NCBI RefSeq assembly: GCF_000834635.1
Contig: NZ_JXQV01000009.1
Coordinates: forward strand, 310,001 to 374,000
Origin: Agrobacterium tumefaciens
GTDB lineage: Bacteria; Pseudomonadota; Alphaproteobacteria; Rhizobiales; Rhizobiaceae
DNA length: 64,000 nt
Direction: 5' to 3'
The notes below the pieces were generated by a model. The model saw nothing but the letters and a program-made list of their open reading frames with translations. It was not told the origin of the DNA and did no database searches. Numbering within the stretch: the stretch's first letter is position 1; every line of letters starts with the position of its first letter. The position numbers were made by a program, and so were the translations under genes. Below, piece by piece: positions 1 to 9,331 of this stretch.

Positions 1-620
1 TCGTTGTCGATGACAATGAGGATCATCGCGAATTGATGCGGCAAGTGCTTGGCCCGCTCGATTTCGTGGTGCTGACGGCGCAAAGCGGCCCGGATTGCCT
101 GACGCTCATAGAAGGCGTGCAGCCCGATCTTTTCCTGATCGATATTTCTATGCCCGGCATGAGCGGCTGGCAGCTCGTCTCCAAACTGCGCGAAGCAGGC
201 CAGACAGCGCCACTCATTATGCTCTCGGCCAATATCGGCGATGGCTCCATTGCAGGCGCCGGTGAAGACAACCACAACGACACGATTGTCAAACCCGTCG
301 ATATCAGGCGGCTCTGTGACAAGCTCGCCGTGCATCTGGGCCTCACCTGGCTTTATGAGACGGATAGCCCAGCGTTGCCAAAACCTGCCAAAGCCGAAAT
401 CATCTCGCCTGGAGCGGAGCATATCAAGGATTTGCGCCAGCTTGGTGAAATCGGCTATATCAGAGGCATCGAGGCAAAGCTTGCCGATCTGGCCCGGACC
501 GAGATCAATGTCGCCTTCACGCAAGAGTTGGCGACCTATGTCCAGGGCTTTGATATGGCAGGCTACGCTGCGTTTCTCAGCCGTTTTGAAAATCCCTCAC
601 CGCAGGAGCGTCAGCCATGA
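1..620 (+). CDS. Response regulator receiver protein, 5' end outside window
   Basis: The reading frame is open from the left edge (codons from base 3) and the acidic pocket VVDDNED is visible before any start codon, so the true start lies outside the window. A CheY-like receiver follows: the phospho-acceptor Asp is in FLIDISMPG and the conserved Lys in VKPVD. About 80 C-terminal residues after the receiver match no family I recognise. The stop codon overlaps the next response regulator by 4 bases (ATGA), so the two are translationally coupled. By context it could be the tail of a hybrid histidine kinase or a stand-alone regulator; the window cannot decide which. Confidence 0.8.
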   Translation, partial: VVDDNEDHRELMRQVLGPLDFVVLTAQSGPDCLTLIEGVQPDLFLIDISMPGMSGWQLVSKLREAGQTAPLIMLSANIGDGSIAGAGEDNHNDTIVKPVDIRRLCDKLAVHLGLTWLYETDSPALPKPAKAEIISPGAEHIKDLRQLGEIGYIRGIEAKLADLARTEINVAFTQELATYVQGFDMAGYAAFLSRFENPSPQERQP

Positions 621-1543
621 GCGTATCGTCTGCCGCGCTTGCAAAGGATATTGTCCTTCTGGTGGATGACAGCCCGGATGCGTTGGGCTTTCTCACCGAT
701 GCGCTGGAACAATCCGGCTTTTCCGTGCTGATCGCAACGTCGGGACAGGCCGCGCTCAACATTGCCGAACGCATCACGCCCGATATCATTCTGCTCGACG
801 CCGTCATGCCATCCATGGATGGTTTCGAGACCTGCACCCGCCTGAAGGCCAACGCGGCTGTCACGCAGGTGCCGGTTATTTTCATGACCGGACTGACCGA
901 TACGGAGCATGTCGTGCGCGCGCTTGAAGCAGGTGGAGTCGATTATCTAACCAAACCGATCAATATCGATGAGCTGCGCGCCCGCATCCGCGTTCACCTC
1001 TCGAACGCTCGCTCCGCACAAAGCGCGCGCGTTGCTCTGGATGCCGCAGGTCGGCATCTGCTGGCCGTGCGCGCCAATGGCGCGATACATTGGTCGACAC
1101 CACAGGCAACACGGCTGATCAATGCTGCGACGGGTCGCGATGACGGGTTGGAGATTGTGTCTCAACATATTGCAGAATGGCTGGCCAAACGCGCGACGGA
1201 TGCCCTGCGGGACGCACCCCTCACGATACAGCAAGCCGATCGCGCCACGTTGCAACTGACGTTTCTAGGGGCGATGGGGCCGGATGAGCATCTGTTCCGG
1301 CTAACCGCTGCCAGCGACAAATCCGCCGATGAAATGCTGCGGCAGCATTTCTCCCTGACCGTGAGGGAATCGGAGGTGCTGCTCTGGATTGCCAAAGGCA
1401 AATCCAACCGCGATATCGGTGATATTCTTGGCCTCTCGGCCCGCACCGTGAACAAGCATCTGGAACAGATTTACGTTAAGCTCGGCGTCGAAAACCGCGC
1501 ATCTGCCGCCGTCAAGGCGGCTCACATCCTGCACGATACATAG
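617..1543 (+). CDS. LuxR-family response regulator (REC + HTH)
   Basis: This is a 308-residue two-component transcription factor. An N-terminal receiver domain (about residues 11-125) has the DD pocket and phospho-acceptor Asp61 in ILLDAVMPSMDG, with Lys in TKPI. A middle linker of about 110 residues is followed by a C-terminal LuxR/GerE helix-turn-helix (about 240-305; LTVRESEVLLWIAKG, then LSARTVNKHLEQIY). It overlaps the upstream receiver gene by 4 bases, so both probably serve one phosphorelay. The linker is longer than in NarL-type regulators. Target genes are unknown. A strong terminator follows immediately. Confidence 0.9.
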   Translation: MSVSSAALAKDIVLLVDDSPDALGFLTDALEQSGFSVLIATSGQAALNIAERITPDIILLDAVMPSMDGFETCTRLKANAAVTQVPVIFMTGLTDTEHVVRALEAGGVDYLTKPINIDELRARIRVHLSNARSAQSARVALDAAGRHLLAVRANGAIHWSTPQATRLINAATGRDDGLEIVSQHIAEWLAKRATDALRDAPLTIQQADRATLQLTFLGAMGPDEHLFRLTAASDKSADEMLRQHFSLTVRESEVLLWIAKGKSNRDIGDILGLSARTVNKHLEQIYVKLGVENRASAAVKAAHILHDT

Positions 1544-1544
1544 C

Positions 1545-1575
1545 AAAACGGGCGCAGATCATGCGCCCGTTTTTT
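1545..1575. terminator. Bidirectional rho-independent terminator
   Basis: A 12-bp stem (aaaacgggcgca / tgcgcccgtttt) with a 5-base loop is followed by a T-run on the plus strand, with an A-run on the other side. It lies between the convergent LuxR-type regulator and the small secreted protein gene and can serve both. Confidence 0.85.
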
Positions 1576-1594
1576 GAAGAAAGTGAAGGCTTGC

Positions 1595-1831
1595 TTAGCG
1601 GCAGATGCGAGTCTTCTTCACTACGACACGACCGTGGTAATTCGTGCGAACCTTTTTGACGAAGCAATCACGCGAGGCGCGCTGGTGATGGCGCGGACGA
1701 TATTCTTCACGCACTGGCTTGCGAATAACGCGCTCGGTCGTCGTTACCGTGACGGTTTCCGCGTAGGACGGCGCGACGAAGGTGAAGATGGAAGAAACAG
1801 CGATCAAAGACGAGATGATAAGGGTTTTCAT
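1595..1831 (-). CDS. Small secreted basic protein, unknown function
   Basis: This 78-residue protein has a clear Sec signal peptide (hydrophobic residues about 4-20, cleavage probably after SYA) and a short mature part rich in Thr, Val, Arg and Lys with two cysteines that could form a disulfide. I do not recognise a named domain. An EcfG-type promoter motif lies 28 bases upstream of the start codon, which suggests induction in the general stress response. The gene shares the terminator with the convergent regulator gene. Confidence 0.7.
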   Translation of the reverse strand: MKTLIISSLIAVSSIFTFVAPSYAETVTVTTTERVIRKPVREEYRPRHHQRASRDCFVKKVRTNYHGRVVVKKTRICR

Positions 1832-1858
1832 GATATGACCTTGTTGTTGGTGCCTATG

Positions 1859-1883
1859 AACGCTGGATGACCCGTTCGGTTCC
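1859..1883 (-). promoter_or_regulatory. EcfG/RpoE2-type promoter for the small secreted protein
   Basis: Read on the minus strand, the sequence is GGAAC-N16-CGTT, an exact match to the known -35/-10 pattern of alphaproteobacterial EcfG general stress sigma factors. The -10 element lies 28 bases from the ATG at 1831. The motif is seen directly; its function is inferred from known EcfG promoters. Confidence 0.7.
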
Positions 1884-1959
1884 CCTTTTCTCTTTTATTA
1901 CGGCACATGGCGTCCGCGCCCGCACCATCATGGGCCAGCAGAATCAGGACGATGGAGAT

Positions 1960-2496
1960 ATGCGAAGTAATTCCGATAGGTTTATCATCATTTCCGGCTG
2001 CTCCGGCGGCGGCAAATCTACCCTGTTGGCGGAACTGGCGGGGCGCGGTTACACCACGATTGAAGAACCCGGTCGCCGCATCGTCAGACAGGAAACGAGC
2101 GCCCGGGGATCAGCCCTTCCATGGATCGACATGGCAGCCTTTGCGCGTCGCGCCGTGGCCATGTCCCTTGAGGATCGCGACCATGCCCCGGCCAAGGGCT
2201 GGGTGTTTTTTGACAGGGGATTGATAGACGCGGCCTCCGCCCTTCACGCAGTGTGCGCAGACGGGCTGCTTCATGACCTGAAAAGCGACCACCGCTACAA
2301 TCGCCGCGTCTTCCTCACGCCACCATGGCCTGAAATTTACGTGTCCGATGGCGAACGGCAACATGATTTTGCGGCAGCTGTCTCCGAATACGACCGACTC
2401 CTCCGCGACTATCGTGCCCTGAACTACGAAACCACTGTGCTCCCAAAAGTCAGCGTCATCGAGCGCGCCGATCTCGTTCTGGACATGCTGGGCTGA
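1960..2496 (+). CDS. P-loop NTPase (AAA_28-like), possible kinase
   Basis: This small cytoplasmic ATP/GTP-binding protein has a Walker A motif SGCSGGGKST near the N-terminus (about residues 11-20), followed by a glutamate-rich stretch (TIEEPGRRIV) and a hydrophobic strand WVFFDRGLID that may supply the Walker B Asp. The fold resembles the AAA_28 / thymidylate-kinase-like group often annotated as 'ATPase' or 'predicted kinase'. ATG 1960 is chosen because GGAG and AGGA lie directly upstream; an in-frame ATG at 1930 and upstream alternatives exist. The substrate is unknown. The gene stands alone and converges on the deacetylase gene 7 bases away. Confidence 0.75.
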   Translation: MRSNSDRFIIISGCSGGGKSTLLAELAGRGYTTIEEPGRRIVRQETSARGSALPWIDMAAFARRAVAMSLEDRDHAPAKGWVFFDRGLIDAASALHAVCADGLLHDLKSDHRYNRRVFLTPPWPEIYVSDGERQHDFAAAVSEYDRLLRDYRALNYETTVLPKVSVIERADLVLDMLG

Positions 2497-2503
2497 GGCG
2501 GTG

Positions 2504-3211
2504 TCAACGCTCTTTCAGCAAGCGTGACAGGGTTACAAGCTCAAACCCCTTCTGGCGCAATCCGTCGATTATCAGCGGTAGAGCCTGCCGGGATACTGCA
2601 CGGCTGCGATACATCACGTGCAAGACGATGATCGACCCATTCTTCGCGTGATCGATGACATATTGCGCCAAAGCCTCTGGGCTCTTGGCCACGTCCGGAT
2701 AGGATTCTGGCTCCACATCCCACATGATTGTTTTGCGGTCATGCCGGGAAAGATACCAGGGCAGGCTCACCAGCTTCTTGCCGAACGGCGGACGAAACAG
2801 AATTTCACCCTCATAGCCTGCGGCGCGGATGGCAGCATCGGTGCGCTCCACCTCGTCCTTGACGCGAGCTGCACCCATGAATGCCATGTTGGCATGCGTG
2901 TAGGAATGGTTGCCGATCTGATGGCCCGCGTCGATGATCATTTTCGTCTGAGCCGGGTTTTCGCCAATCTCCTTGCCCGTCAGGAAAAAGGTCGCCTTGG
3001 CATTTCGCTCCTTGAGAATAGCCAGAACGTCATGCGTGAAGCGGGCCGATGGCCCATCATCCAGCGTCAGGGCAACAACCGGCTTGTCGGTTTCAACCCG
3101 CGCAATGATGTCGCCGAACAGCTGCGAGCTGCGCGATTTGCTGTAGACATGAACGCCGAGTGAACTGGCAGAGATGACAACAAGAACAATCAGTCCAGCA
3201 GCATATCGCAT
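2504..3211 (-). CDS. Polysaccharide deacetylase family protein
   Basis: This 235-residue NodB-homology (CE4) protein has an N-terminal hydrophobic segment (about residues 4-22) that acts as signal peptide or membrane anchor. The catalytic motifs are visible in order: TLDDGPS with the metal and base Asp pair, the zinc-binding His pair in GNHSYTHANM, RPPFGK, and a final IIVLHV. The family removes N- or O-acetyl groups from glycans outside the cytoplasm. The last motif has His-Val where most members have His-Asp. The substrate is unknown; peptidoglycan or a surface polysaccharide is plausible. It does not appear to share an operon with its neighbours. Confidence 0.88.
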   Translation of the reverse strand: MRYAAGLIVLVVISASSLGVHVYSKSRSSQLFGDIIARVETDKPVVALTLDDGPSARFTHDVLAILKERNAKATFFLTGKEIGENPAQTKMIIDAGHQIGNHSYTHANMAFMGAARVKDEVERTDAAIRAAGYEGEILFRPPFGKKLVSLPWYLSRHDRKTIMWDVEPESYPDVAKSPEALAQYVIDHAKNGSIIVLHVMYRSRAVSRQALPLIIDGLRQKGFELVTLSRLLKER

Positions 3212-3311
3212 GAATTTCTACACCACCCTTGATTGCACAACCGTGACGGACATGGTGTTGCGATCTTTGGTGACGGTATTGTGGCGTTTGCCGCGAAAGC
3301 GCGCAGAAAAC

Positions 3312-3341
3312 GAAAAAGCCCGGCATCGCTGCCGGGCTTCT
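3312..3341 (-). terminator. Rho-independent terminator downstream of livK
   Basis: On the minus strand a GC-rich stem (aagcccggca / tgccgggctt) is followed by a T-run. It lies 19 bases past the livK stop codon. Confidence 0.85.
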
Positions 3342-3359
3342 GGATTGGTTTTATAAGGC

Positions 3360-4475
3360 TTACATCTGCTGGAAGTAGCTGTACTTGCCGTCTGGGCCCT
3401 TCTTCCACTCGTACATGACGTAGCCAGGCGCCTTCGGGTCGCCCTTTTCGTCGAAGGAGAGTTCGCCGAGAACGGTGGAGAACTTGCCCTTCTTCATAGC
3501 AGCAGCAACAGCTTCTGCGTCGAGCGAGCCTGCATCCTTTGCAGCAGCAGCAATCGTCTGCAGCGCAGCGTAGGAGTAGAGCGTGTAAGCTTCAGGGTTG
3601 AAGCCTGCGGCCTTGAACTTGGCAACCAAGTCCTTGTTAGCAGGGTTGATGGTTGGATCAGGGCCGAACGTGTTCAGCGTGCCTTCAACAGCGTCACCAG
3701 CGATGGAGGCCAGTTCGTTGGAAACAATGCCGTCGCCAGAAACGAGCTTGGCCTTCAGACCCTGGTCAGCCGCCTGACGGATGATGAGACCGGCTTCTGT
3801 GTGGAGACCACCCCAGTAGATGATCGAAACGCCAGCTTCCTTCATCTTCGCTATCAGCGCGGAGAAGTCCTTGTCGCCAACGTTCACGCCTTCGTAGATG
3901 GCTTCTTTCGCGCCAGAAGCGTTGAGCGTCTTGCGTGTTTCATCGGCAAGGCCCTGACCGTAAGGGGTCTTGTCGTGAACAATCGCTACCTTGGCACCCT
4001 TGAACTTTTCAGCCAGGTACTTGCCCGCAACGCTGCCCTGCTGGTCGTCACGTCCGCAAGTGCGGAATGTGTTCCAGAGGCCGCGCTCGGTGAACACAGG
4101 GTTGGTCGCGGCAGGCGTGATTTCGAGGATGCCGTTCTCTGCGTAAACTTCAGACGCCGGAATGGAAACGCCGGAGTTGAAGTGACCGACAACGAACTTT
4201 ACGCCATCAGCAACAAACTTGTTGGCAACCGAGATGCCCTGCTTTGGGTCGGAAACGTCGTCGCCAAGTACAATCTTGATCTTTTCGCCGTTAATTCCGC
4301 CAGCAGCGTTGATGTCTGCCGCAGCCTGCTCAGCACCCTTCTGGAGCTGTGCACCAAAAGCCGCATTCGGGCCTGTCAGAGGCCCGCCAACGCCAACGAG
4401 AATGTCAGCATAGGCAGAACCACTGAAGGCGACCATTGCGGTCAGCGCAACTGCGGAAAGAAGAGACTTCTTCAT
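3360..4475 (-). CDS. livK: Branched-chain amino acid ABC transporter, periplasmic binding protein
   Basis: This 371-residue Leu/Ile/Val-binding protein captures substrate in the periplasm for the LivHMGF importer. The signal peptide is clear (residues 1-23, cleavage after AYA), followed by the family start [17 protein letters not shown] and the two-lobe PBP type 1 fold. The ATG at 4475 is preceded by GGGAG. It is the first-function gene of the liv block but lies downstream of livFGMH in the same direction, separated by a small membrane gene and gaps, and has its own terminator. The approximately 115-base gap upstream suggests its own promoter. Confidence 0.93.
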   Translation of the reverse strand: MKKSLLSAVALTAMVAFSGSAYADILVGVGGPLTGPNAAFGAQLQKGAEQAAADINAAGGINGEKIKIVLGDDVSDPKQGISVANKFVADGVKFVVGHFNSGVSIPASEVYAENGILEITPAATNPVFTERGLWNTFRTCGRDDQQGSVAGKYLAEKFKGAKVAIVHDKTPYGQGLADETRKTLNASGAKEAIYEGVNVGDKDFSALIAKMKEAGVSIIYWGGLHTEAGLIIRQAADQGLKAKLVSGDGIVSNELASIAGDAVEGTLNTFGPDPTINPANKDLVAKFKAAGFNPEAYTLYSYAALQTIAAAAKDAGSLDAEAVAAAMKKGKFSTVLGELSFDEKGDPKAPGYVMYEWKKGPDGKYSYFQQM

Positions 4476-4590
4476 TATATTACTCCCAGTTCCATGGTTG
4501 GGTTGATTATCCCTGCCTGCTCAGCACCCACCTTAACTGCGCAAGCTGTTCCACTCTCGCGAGTATTCTGAATTCAGAACAACGCCGCTG

Positions 4591-4956
4591 TCAATCTTTC
4601 TTCTTATAAGAAAAGGATGAAGTTCGATCATACAGCCAGTAGTAGTTATTGACCATCTGGCTGGTGCGGCGCATGCGAAATCCAACCGTTGCAAAAGCCA
4701 GCAATACTGCGACATCTATCAGGTAATAGAAGCCATTCAGCATCGGACCTGCAAACAGCGCATAGTGCATGAAACGCATGACGACGCCCAGAAGCAGCGT
4801 GTAAAGAACAACCCGCGGGTAGCTCTCCCAGCTTTCTGCAACAGACTTGCCCGTGCGCCATGCCGTCCAGAACCCCAGCAGCACCACCAGCCCTCGCAAG
4901 ATATAACGAACACCGCTGTCACTCTCGAAAAAAAGTCCCTGCATCTTTTTCCCCAT
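4591..4956 (-). CDS. Small membrane protein between livF and livK (DUF6867-like)
   Basis: This 121-residue protein has three hydrophobic segments (about residues 18-34, 47-64 and 72-92) and a basic, Tyr-rich tail ending in KKKD. A similar small membrane protein is found next to liv genes in other Rhizobiales; I assign DUF6867 from memory with moderate confidence. Its position between livF and livK points to a link with branched-chain amino acid uptake, perhaps in assembly or regulation, but no function is known. Gaps of 115 and 124 bases separate it from both neighbours. Confidence 0.7.
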   Translation of the reverse strand: MGKKMQGLFFESDSGVRYILRGLVVLLGFWTAWRTGKSVAESWESYPRVVLYTLLLGVVMRFMHYALFAGPMLNGFYYLIDVAVLLAFATVGFRMRRTSQMVNNYYWLYDRTSSFSYKKKD

Positions 4957-5080
4957 CAGTAACCCTGCATCACCATGACAGGGCCTGTCTTTTTGTGGCG
5001 CCCGCCGTTTGCCGGCAGACTTTATCGTTATCTATGATCTGCCCGTCGACCCCTGCGGGACCAGACCAGGCAACCAGCGA

Positions 5081-5809
5081 TCAGTGACGACCGCCTTCGA
5101 GATAGGCAGCCCGGACTTCCGGATTGGCCAGCAACTCCCGGCCAGAACCGCTCATCGTCACCTTGCCATTGACCATGACATAGGCGCGGTCGGACAGCTT
5201 CAATGCGGCAAAAGCGTTCTGTTCCACGAGAAAAACGGTCAGGCCCTCTTCCTTGTTGAGCGTCTTGATCGCTTCGAAGATGCTCTTGACGATCAACGGC
5301 GCCAAACCAAGCGATGGCTCATCCAGAAGCAGAAGTTTCGGACGAGACATCAATGCACGACCGATGGAGAGCATCTGCTGCTCGCCACCAGACAATGTGC
5401 CGCCACGCTGGCTCTGACGTTCCTTCAAGCGCGGGAACATCGTGAAGATCTTTTCCACGTCTTCCTTGAAGTATTTCAGATTGTCCAGATTGGCACCCAT
5501 CTGGAGATTTTCGAGAACCGTCATGCGTGGAAATATGCGACGGCCCTCAGGCGATTGCGCGATACGACGACGCGCAATCATATGGGTCGGTACGTTGGTA
5601 ATGTCTTCACCATCGAAAATGACAGAGCCTGAGCGGGCCTGCGGACTGCCGCAGATCGTCATCATCAACGTCGACTTGCCAGCGCCGTTAGCACCAATAA
5701 GGCTGACGATCTCGCCCTTGTTGACGTGCACATCCACACCGGCAAGGGCGCGGATATTGCCGTAATAGGTTTCGACGTTCTGGACTTTGAGAAGGGCTTC
5801 ACCGGACAT
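5081..5809 (-). CDS. livF: Branched-chain amino acid ABC transporter ATPase LivF
   Basis: This 242-residue ABC ATPase energises branched-chain amino acid import at the inner face of the membrane. It has Walker A GANGAGKST, the Q-loop, the signature LSGGEQQ, Walker B LLLLDEPSLG and the switch His in a variant form (FLVEQN, where many ABC proteins have His), which is normal for LivF. The ATG at 5809 overlaps the livG stop by one base (TGATG), showing translational coupling. The length is typical of the family. Confidence 0.95.
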   Translation of the reverse strand: MSGEALLKVQNVETYYGNIRALAGVDVHVNKGEIVSLIGANGAGKSTLMMTICGSPQARSGSVIFDGEDITNVPTHMIARRRIAQSPEGRRIFPRMTVLENLQMGANLDNLKYFKEDVEKIFTMFPRLKERQSQRGGTLSGGEQQMLSIGRALMSRPKLLLLDEPSLGLAPLIVKSIFEAIKTLNKEEGLTVFLVEQNAFAALKLSDRAYVMVNGKVTMSGSGRELLANPEVRAAYLEGGRH

Positions 5810-6675
5810 CAAACCGTTCCCCCGTCAAGTTCTTCTGCAATCACTTCTTCCACTTCATCATCCTCGACACCCAGATAGGCGGCGATGACCTTCGGGTCGT
5901 TCTTCACATGGTCAGGCGTGCCATCGGAAATTTTGCGGCCATATTCGAGAACCACGACATGGTCGGAAATCTCCATGACCACCGACATGTCATGCTCGAT
6001 CAGAAGCAGAGACGTGCCTTCAGCCCGGATGCCACGCAACAGGTTGTTGAGCGCAAGCGATTCCTTCGGGTTGAGGCCAGCAGCCGGCTCGTCAAGGCAA
6101 AGAAGCTCAGGCTCGGTGCACATGGCGCGGGCAATTTCCAGACGGCGCTGTGCGCCGTAGGGAAGATCGCCAGCCGGATCATCGGCCCGGTCGGTCAGCT
6201 CTGCCTTATCGAGCCAATATTTGGCCTTCTCGATCGCCCCTGCGGCTGCCTTCTTATAAACCGGCATGCCGAGCAGACCGAGGAAGGTGTAGCCCGACGC
6301 CTTCATCAAGGCGTTGTGCTGCGCGACCAGCAGGTTTTCAAGAACCGTCAGGCCGGAAAACAGCCTGATGTTCTGGAAGGTACGCGCAACCTTGGCCTTC
6401 TTGGTGATTTCGAAATCCGGCAACCGTTCGAGGAGATGCTCCTCACCGGTTTTCCGGCACATCGTTATCATGCCCATTGTCGGCTTGTAGAAGCCGGTGA
6501 TGCAGTTGAAGACAGTTGTCTTGCCTGCCCCGTTCGGACCGATCAGGGCAGTGATCTCGCCACGCTTCGCCTCGAAGGAGAAGTCGTTGATGGCCATCAG
6601 ACCACCAAAGCGCATGGATAGATGTTCGACTTTGAGAATCGTGTCTTTTGTCATGTCAATGTTCCCGGAAGCCAT
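5809..6675 (-). CDS. livG: Branched-chain amino acid ABC transporter ATPase LivG
   Basis: This 288-residue ABC ATPase is the partner of LivF. Walker A is GPNGAGKTT, the signature region PYGAQRRLEIA is the LivG form, Walker B is LLCLDEPAAG, and the switch His is in LLIEHDM. There is a C-terminal acidic extension of about 25 residues (DDEVEEVIAEELDGG). The start overlaps the livM stop (TGATG). An in-frame ATG seven codons later (MTKD) is an alternative start. Confidence 0.95.
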   Translation of the reverse strand: MASGNIDMTKDTILKVEHLSMRFGGLMAINDFSFEAKRGEITALIGPNGAGKTTVFNCITGFYKPTMGMITMCRKTGEEHLLERLPDFEITKKAKVARTFQNIRLFSGLTVLENLLVAQHNALMKASGYTFLGLLGMPVYKKAAAGAIEKAKYWLDKAELTDRADDPAGDLPYGAQRRLEIARAMCTEPELLCLDEPAAGLNPKESLALNNLLRGIRAEGTSLLLIEHDMSVVMEISDHVVVLEYGRKISDGTPDHVKNDPKVIAAYLGVEDDEVEEVIAEELDGGTV

Positions 6676-8072
6676 CAGCCGTGACCTTCCTTGGTGAAGC
6701 TGCCGGAGATGGACTTGCGCTCCTTCAGGAAGGCCGTGGGTTCGCGAGAACCAACAAAGCCGCGTGGTTTGAACAGCATGACGATAACCATCGCCAGACC
6801 GAACAGCAGCATACGGTAAAGTTCCGGCGTGAAATCAGGACCGAAGACGTGCTTGAGGAATTCCATTTCACGCAGCAACTCTGTGCCACCGACCATGACG
6901 ACCGCCGCGATGGCGATACCTGTCAGCGACCCCATGCCGCCAAGAACGACGATGGCGAGAATGACAGCGGATTCCAGGAACACGAAGCTTTCAGGCGATA
7001 CGAAACCCTGACGAGCCGCGAAGAATGAACCCGCGAAACCACCGAACATCGCGCCTGTTGCAAAGGCTGTGAGCTTCGTCTTGACCGTATCGATACCGAG
7101 CGAGCGGCAAGCAATTTCGTCTTCGCGCAGCGCTTCCCACGCACGACCGATCGGCATGCGGCGCAACTTGATCGTGACGTAGGCGGTGAGCATGCACAAA
7201 AGCAGGATCACGTAGAACAGGAAGATCTTGTAGTAGGATGAGGACATCGGCAGGCCGAAGACCTTGGCGAAGTTGTTTGGTGCGCCGACATCGAAAGACC
7301 AGATACCGAAAATGGATGCTTTCGCGATGCCGGAAATACCGAAGGTTCCCTTGGTGACCTCAGTCCAGTTCAAAAGCACAAGCCGGATGATTTCACCGAA
7401 GGCGAGCGTCACGATGGCGAGATAGTCGCCGCGCAGTCTCAAAACCGGGAAGCCAAGGATGATGCCCCAGAACGCAGCCAGAATACCGGCCATGGGAAGC
7501 AGAACCCAGAAGGACAGACCGAAATAGCTGGAAAGAAGCGCGTAGGAATAAGCGCCGACCGCATAGAAGGCCACATAACCCAGATCGAGCAGACCGGCGA
7601 GACCAACGACGATGTTCAAGCCCCAGGCCAGCATCACATAGATGAGGATCTGGATGCCGAAGTTATCGACAAGCTTCAACGATCCCTGAAAGCCGAACAG
7701 ACCCACGGCGATGGCCGGGTAGATCAGCAGGAAGACCAGGGCGATCTTCAGGAAGTGCTTGTGGAAGAAGCCTTTATCCTCGGAAATTTCCAGAATTCCG
7801 GTCTTCGCCTTCGCCATCTTCCGACGATCGAAATGCGGACGCAGGAAACCGACGACGAGGAAGCGACCGACCGCTGCGACGCCGACGAAGATGGCCAAAA
7901 GGCCCCAGCGCGTGCCCCAGATCAACTGGTTGTTGATATCCTGATAGGTCACGATACCGACATAAAGAATGAACATTCCCAGCGAGACGAGACCCGCGAA
8001 GAAGCCTTCTTTCACAGCCTGAGCCATCACGCTTGGACCAGGCGTTTCTTTTTCAGAAGCGATATTTGCCAT
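6675..8072 (-). CDS. livM: Branched-chain amino acid ABC transporter permease LivM
   Basis: This 465-residue inner-membrane permease has about ten transmembrane segments and the EAA-type loop GRAWEALREDEIACRSLGI that docks the ATPases. An N-terminal extension of about 120 residues with two or three extra hydrophobic segments, separated by a cytoplasmic charged stretch (RPHFDRRKMAKAKTG), makes it longer than minimal LivM proteins; such extensions are common in proteobacterial LivM. It lies 4 bases after livH and overlaps livG, so it belongs to a livHMGF operon. Confidence 0.94.
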   Translation of the reverse strand: MANIASEKETPGPSVMAQAVKEGFFAGLVSLGMFILYVGIVTYQDINNQLIWGTRWGLLAIFVGVAAVGRFLVVGFLRPHFDRRKMAKAKTGILEISEDKGFFHKHFLKIALVFLLIYPAIAVGLFGFQGSLKLVDNFGIQILIYVMLAWGLNIVVGLAGLLDLGYVAFYAVGAYSYALLSSYFGLSFWVLLPMAGILAAFWGIILGFPVLRLRGDYLAIVTLAFGEIIRLVLLNWTEVTKGTFGISGIAKASIFGIWSFDVGAPNNFAKVFGLPMSSSYYKIFLFYVILLLCMLTAYVTIKLRRMPIGRAWEALREDEIACRSLGIDTVKTKLTAFATGAMFGGFAGSFFAARQGFVSPESFVFLESAVILAIVVLGGMGSLTGIAIAAVVMVGGTELLREMEFLKHVFGPDFTPELYRMLLFGLAMVIVMLFKPRGFVGSREPTAFLKERKSISGSFTKEGHG

Positions 8073-8076
8073 GATC

Positions 8077-8979
8077 TTAAACCTTCTCGACTTCCGGACG
8101 GCCGAGAATACCGGTCGGCTTGAAAATCAGCACGAATGCGAGGATGGCGAACGCCGCAACATCCTTGTAGGCGATGGAGAAATACGCCGACCATAGGCTC
8201 TCAATAAGTCCGATCAGCAACCCACCGAGCACCGCACCGGGCAGCGAACCAATGCCACCGAGAACAGCGGCGGTAAACGCCTTCACACCTGGAATGAAGC
8301 CATCGTTGAAGGATGCAACACCGTAATACATCAGATACATGGAGCCTGCGACTGCGGCGAGTGCGGCACCCATGACGAAGGTGATGGAAATCGTACGGTC
8401 GACGTCAACGCCCAGAAGTGCTGCCATCTTGCGGTCCTGCTCGGTTGCGCGCTGCGCACGGCCAAGAGGCGTCTTGTTGACGATATACCAGAAGGCAAGC
8501 AGCAGGACGGACGTGATCACAACGATCAGCAACTGCTTCAGCGAAATCGTGATGGCGCCGAAATGGTAGACATCCGTCACCAGCGTCGGGATCGGCTTGT
8601 TGCGCGGGCCCTGCGTGACCTGAATGAAGTTGGACAGTGCAATCGACATGCCGATGGCGGTAATCAGCGGCGCAAGGCGGAATGAGCCGCGCAGCGGGCG
8701 ATAGGCCACACGTTCAATCGCCCAGTTCCACAGGCCGGTCATCAGCATCGCGACGACCATCATGACCAGAAGAAGGATCGCGACCGGAATACCGGCAAAA
8801 AACGATGTGAGAATAAGGAAGACGATCAATGCAGCGAAGCCGCCAAGCATGAAGATATCGCCATGGGCGAAGTTGATCATGCCGATAATGCCGTAAACCA
8901 TCGTATAGCCGATAGCGATGAGGCCATAGATCGAGCCAAGAGTCAGCCCGTTTATGAGCTGCTGGACGAAGTACTCCAT
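8077..8979 (-). CDS. livH: Branched-chain amino acid ABC transporter permease LivH
   Basis: This 300-residue inner-membrane permease has about eight transmembrane segments. The family start LINGLTLGSIYGLIAIGYT and the loop LGRAQRATEQDRKMAALLG, the contact site for the ATPases, are visible. It is the first gene of the leftward livHMGF operon and is preceded by GGGGAAAG. The operon promoter should lie in the AT-rich stretch at 8980-9130. Confidence 0.95.
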   Translation of the reverse strand: MEYFVQQLINGLTLGSIYGLIAIGYTMVYGIIGMINFAHGDIFMLGGFAALIVFLILTSFFAGIPVAILLLVMMVVAMLMTGLWNWAIERVAYRPLRGSFRLAPLITAIGMSIALSNFIQVTQGPRNKPIPTLVTDVYHFGAITISLKQLLIVVITSVLLLAFWYIVNKTPLGRAQRATEQDRKMAALLGVDVDRTISITFVMGAALAAVAGSMYLMYYGVASFNDGFIPGVKAFTAAVLGGIGSLPGAVLGGLLIGLIESLWSAYFSIAYKDVAAFAILAFVLIFKPTGILGRPEVEKV

Positions 8980-9331
8980 ATCTTTCCCCCGGACCTATTC
9001 TCTGCGAAACAGGTCTCGTTATGTTGCTTCCGGGGGCTGCATTTTTTGTCCCCCTTGTCTAAAACCCATATCGCGTTCGAAAAAAATGTGAAGTCAAAAA
9101 TCTGTAAAACAGCTTATTATTTGGAATTTCCCCAGTGAATGCCTGACGAAGCTCCACAACGGTCAGAATTTCAGCATGAGATGCCGCAAAAAACAGCTGA
9201 CGCCCGTCAATTCCACGCAAAGCATCATCATTTCCAGAAATGAACGGCACGTTCCTTGCGTTGTAAACCGGGCTCGAAAAGCTTATGTCGTCTCTGCTAG
9301 GGACAGCGTCTACGATGTCTAGGGGACTTCA
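8980..9331. promoter_or_regulatory. Divergent intergenic region livH / cysQ
   Basis: This 352-base region separates two divergent transcripts and must hold both promoters. It includes an imperfect inverted repeat of five G and five C around a T-run (9034-9056) and a very AT-rich stretch at 9080-9130. A 63-codon minus-strand reading frame at 9059-9250 is probably not a gene. No recognisable regulator site was found. Confidence 0.5.

Noticed and set aside
9059..9250. 63-codon minus-strand frame upstream of livH
   Set aside because: It has no clear ribosome site, no recognisable domain and lies in an AT-rich promoter region. It was not called as a gene.
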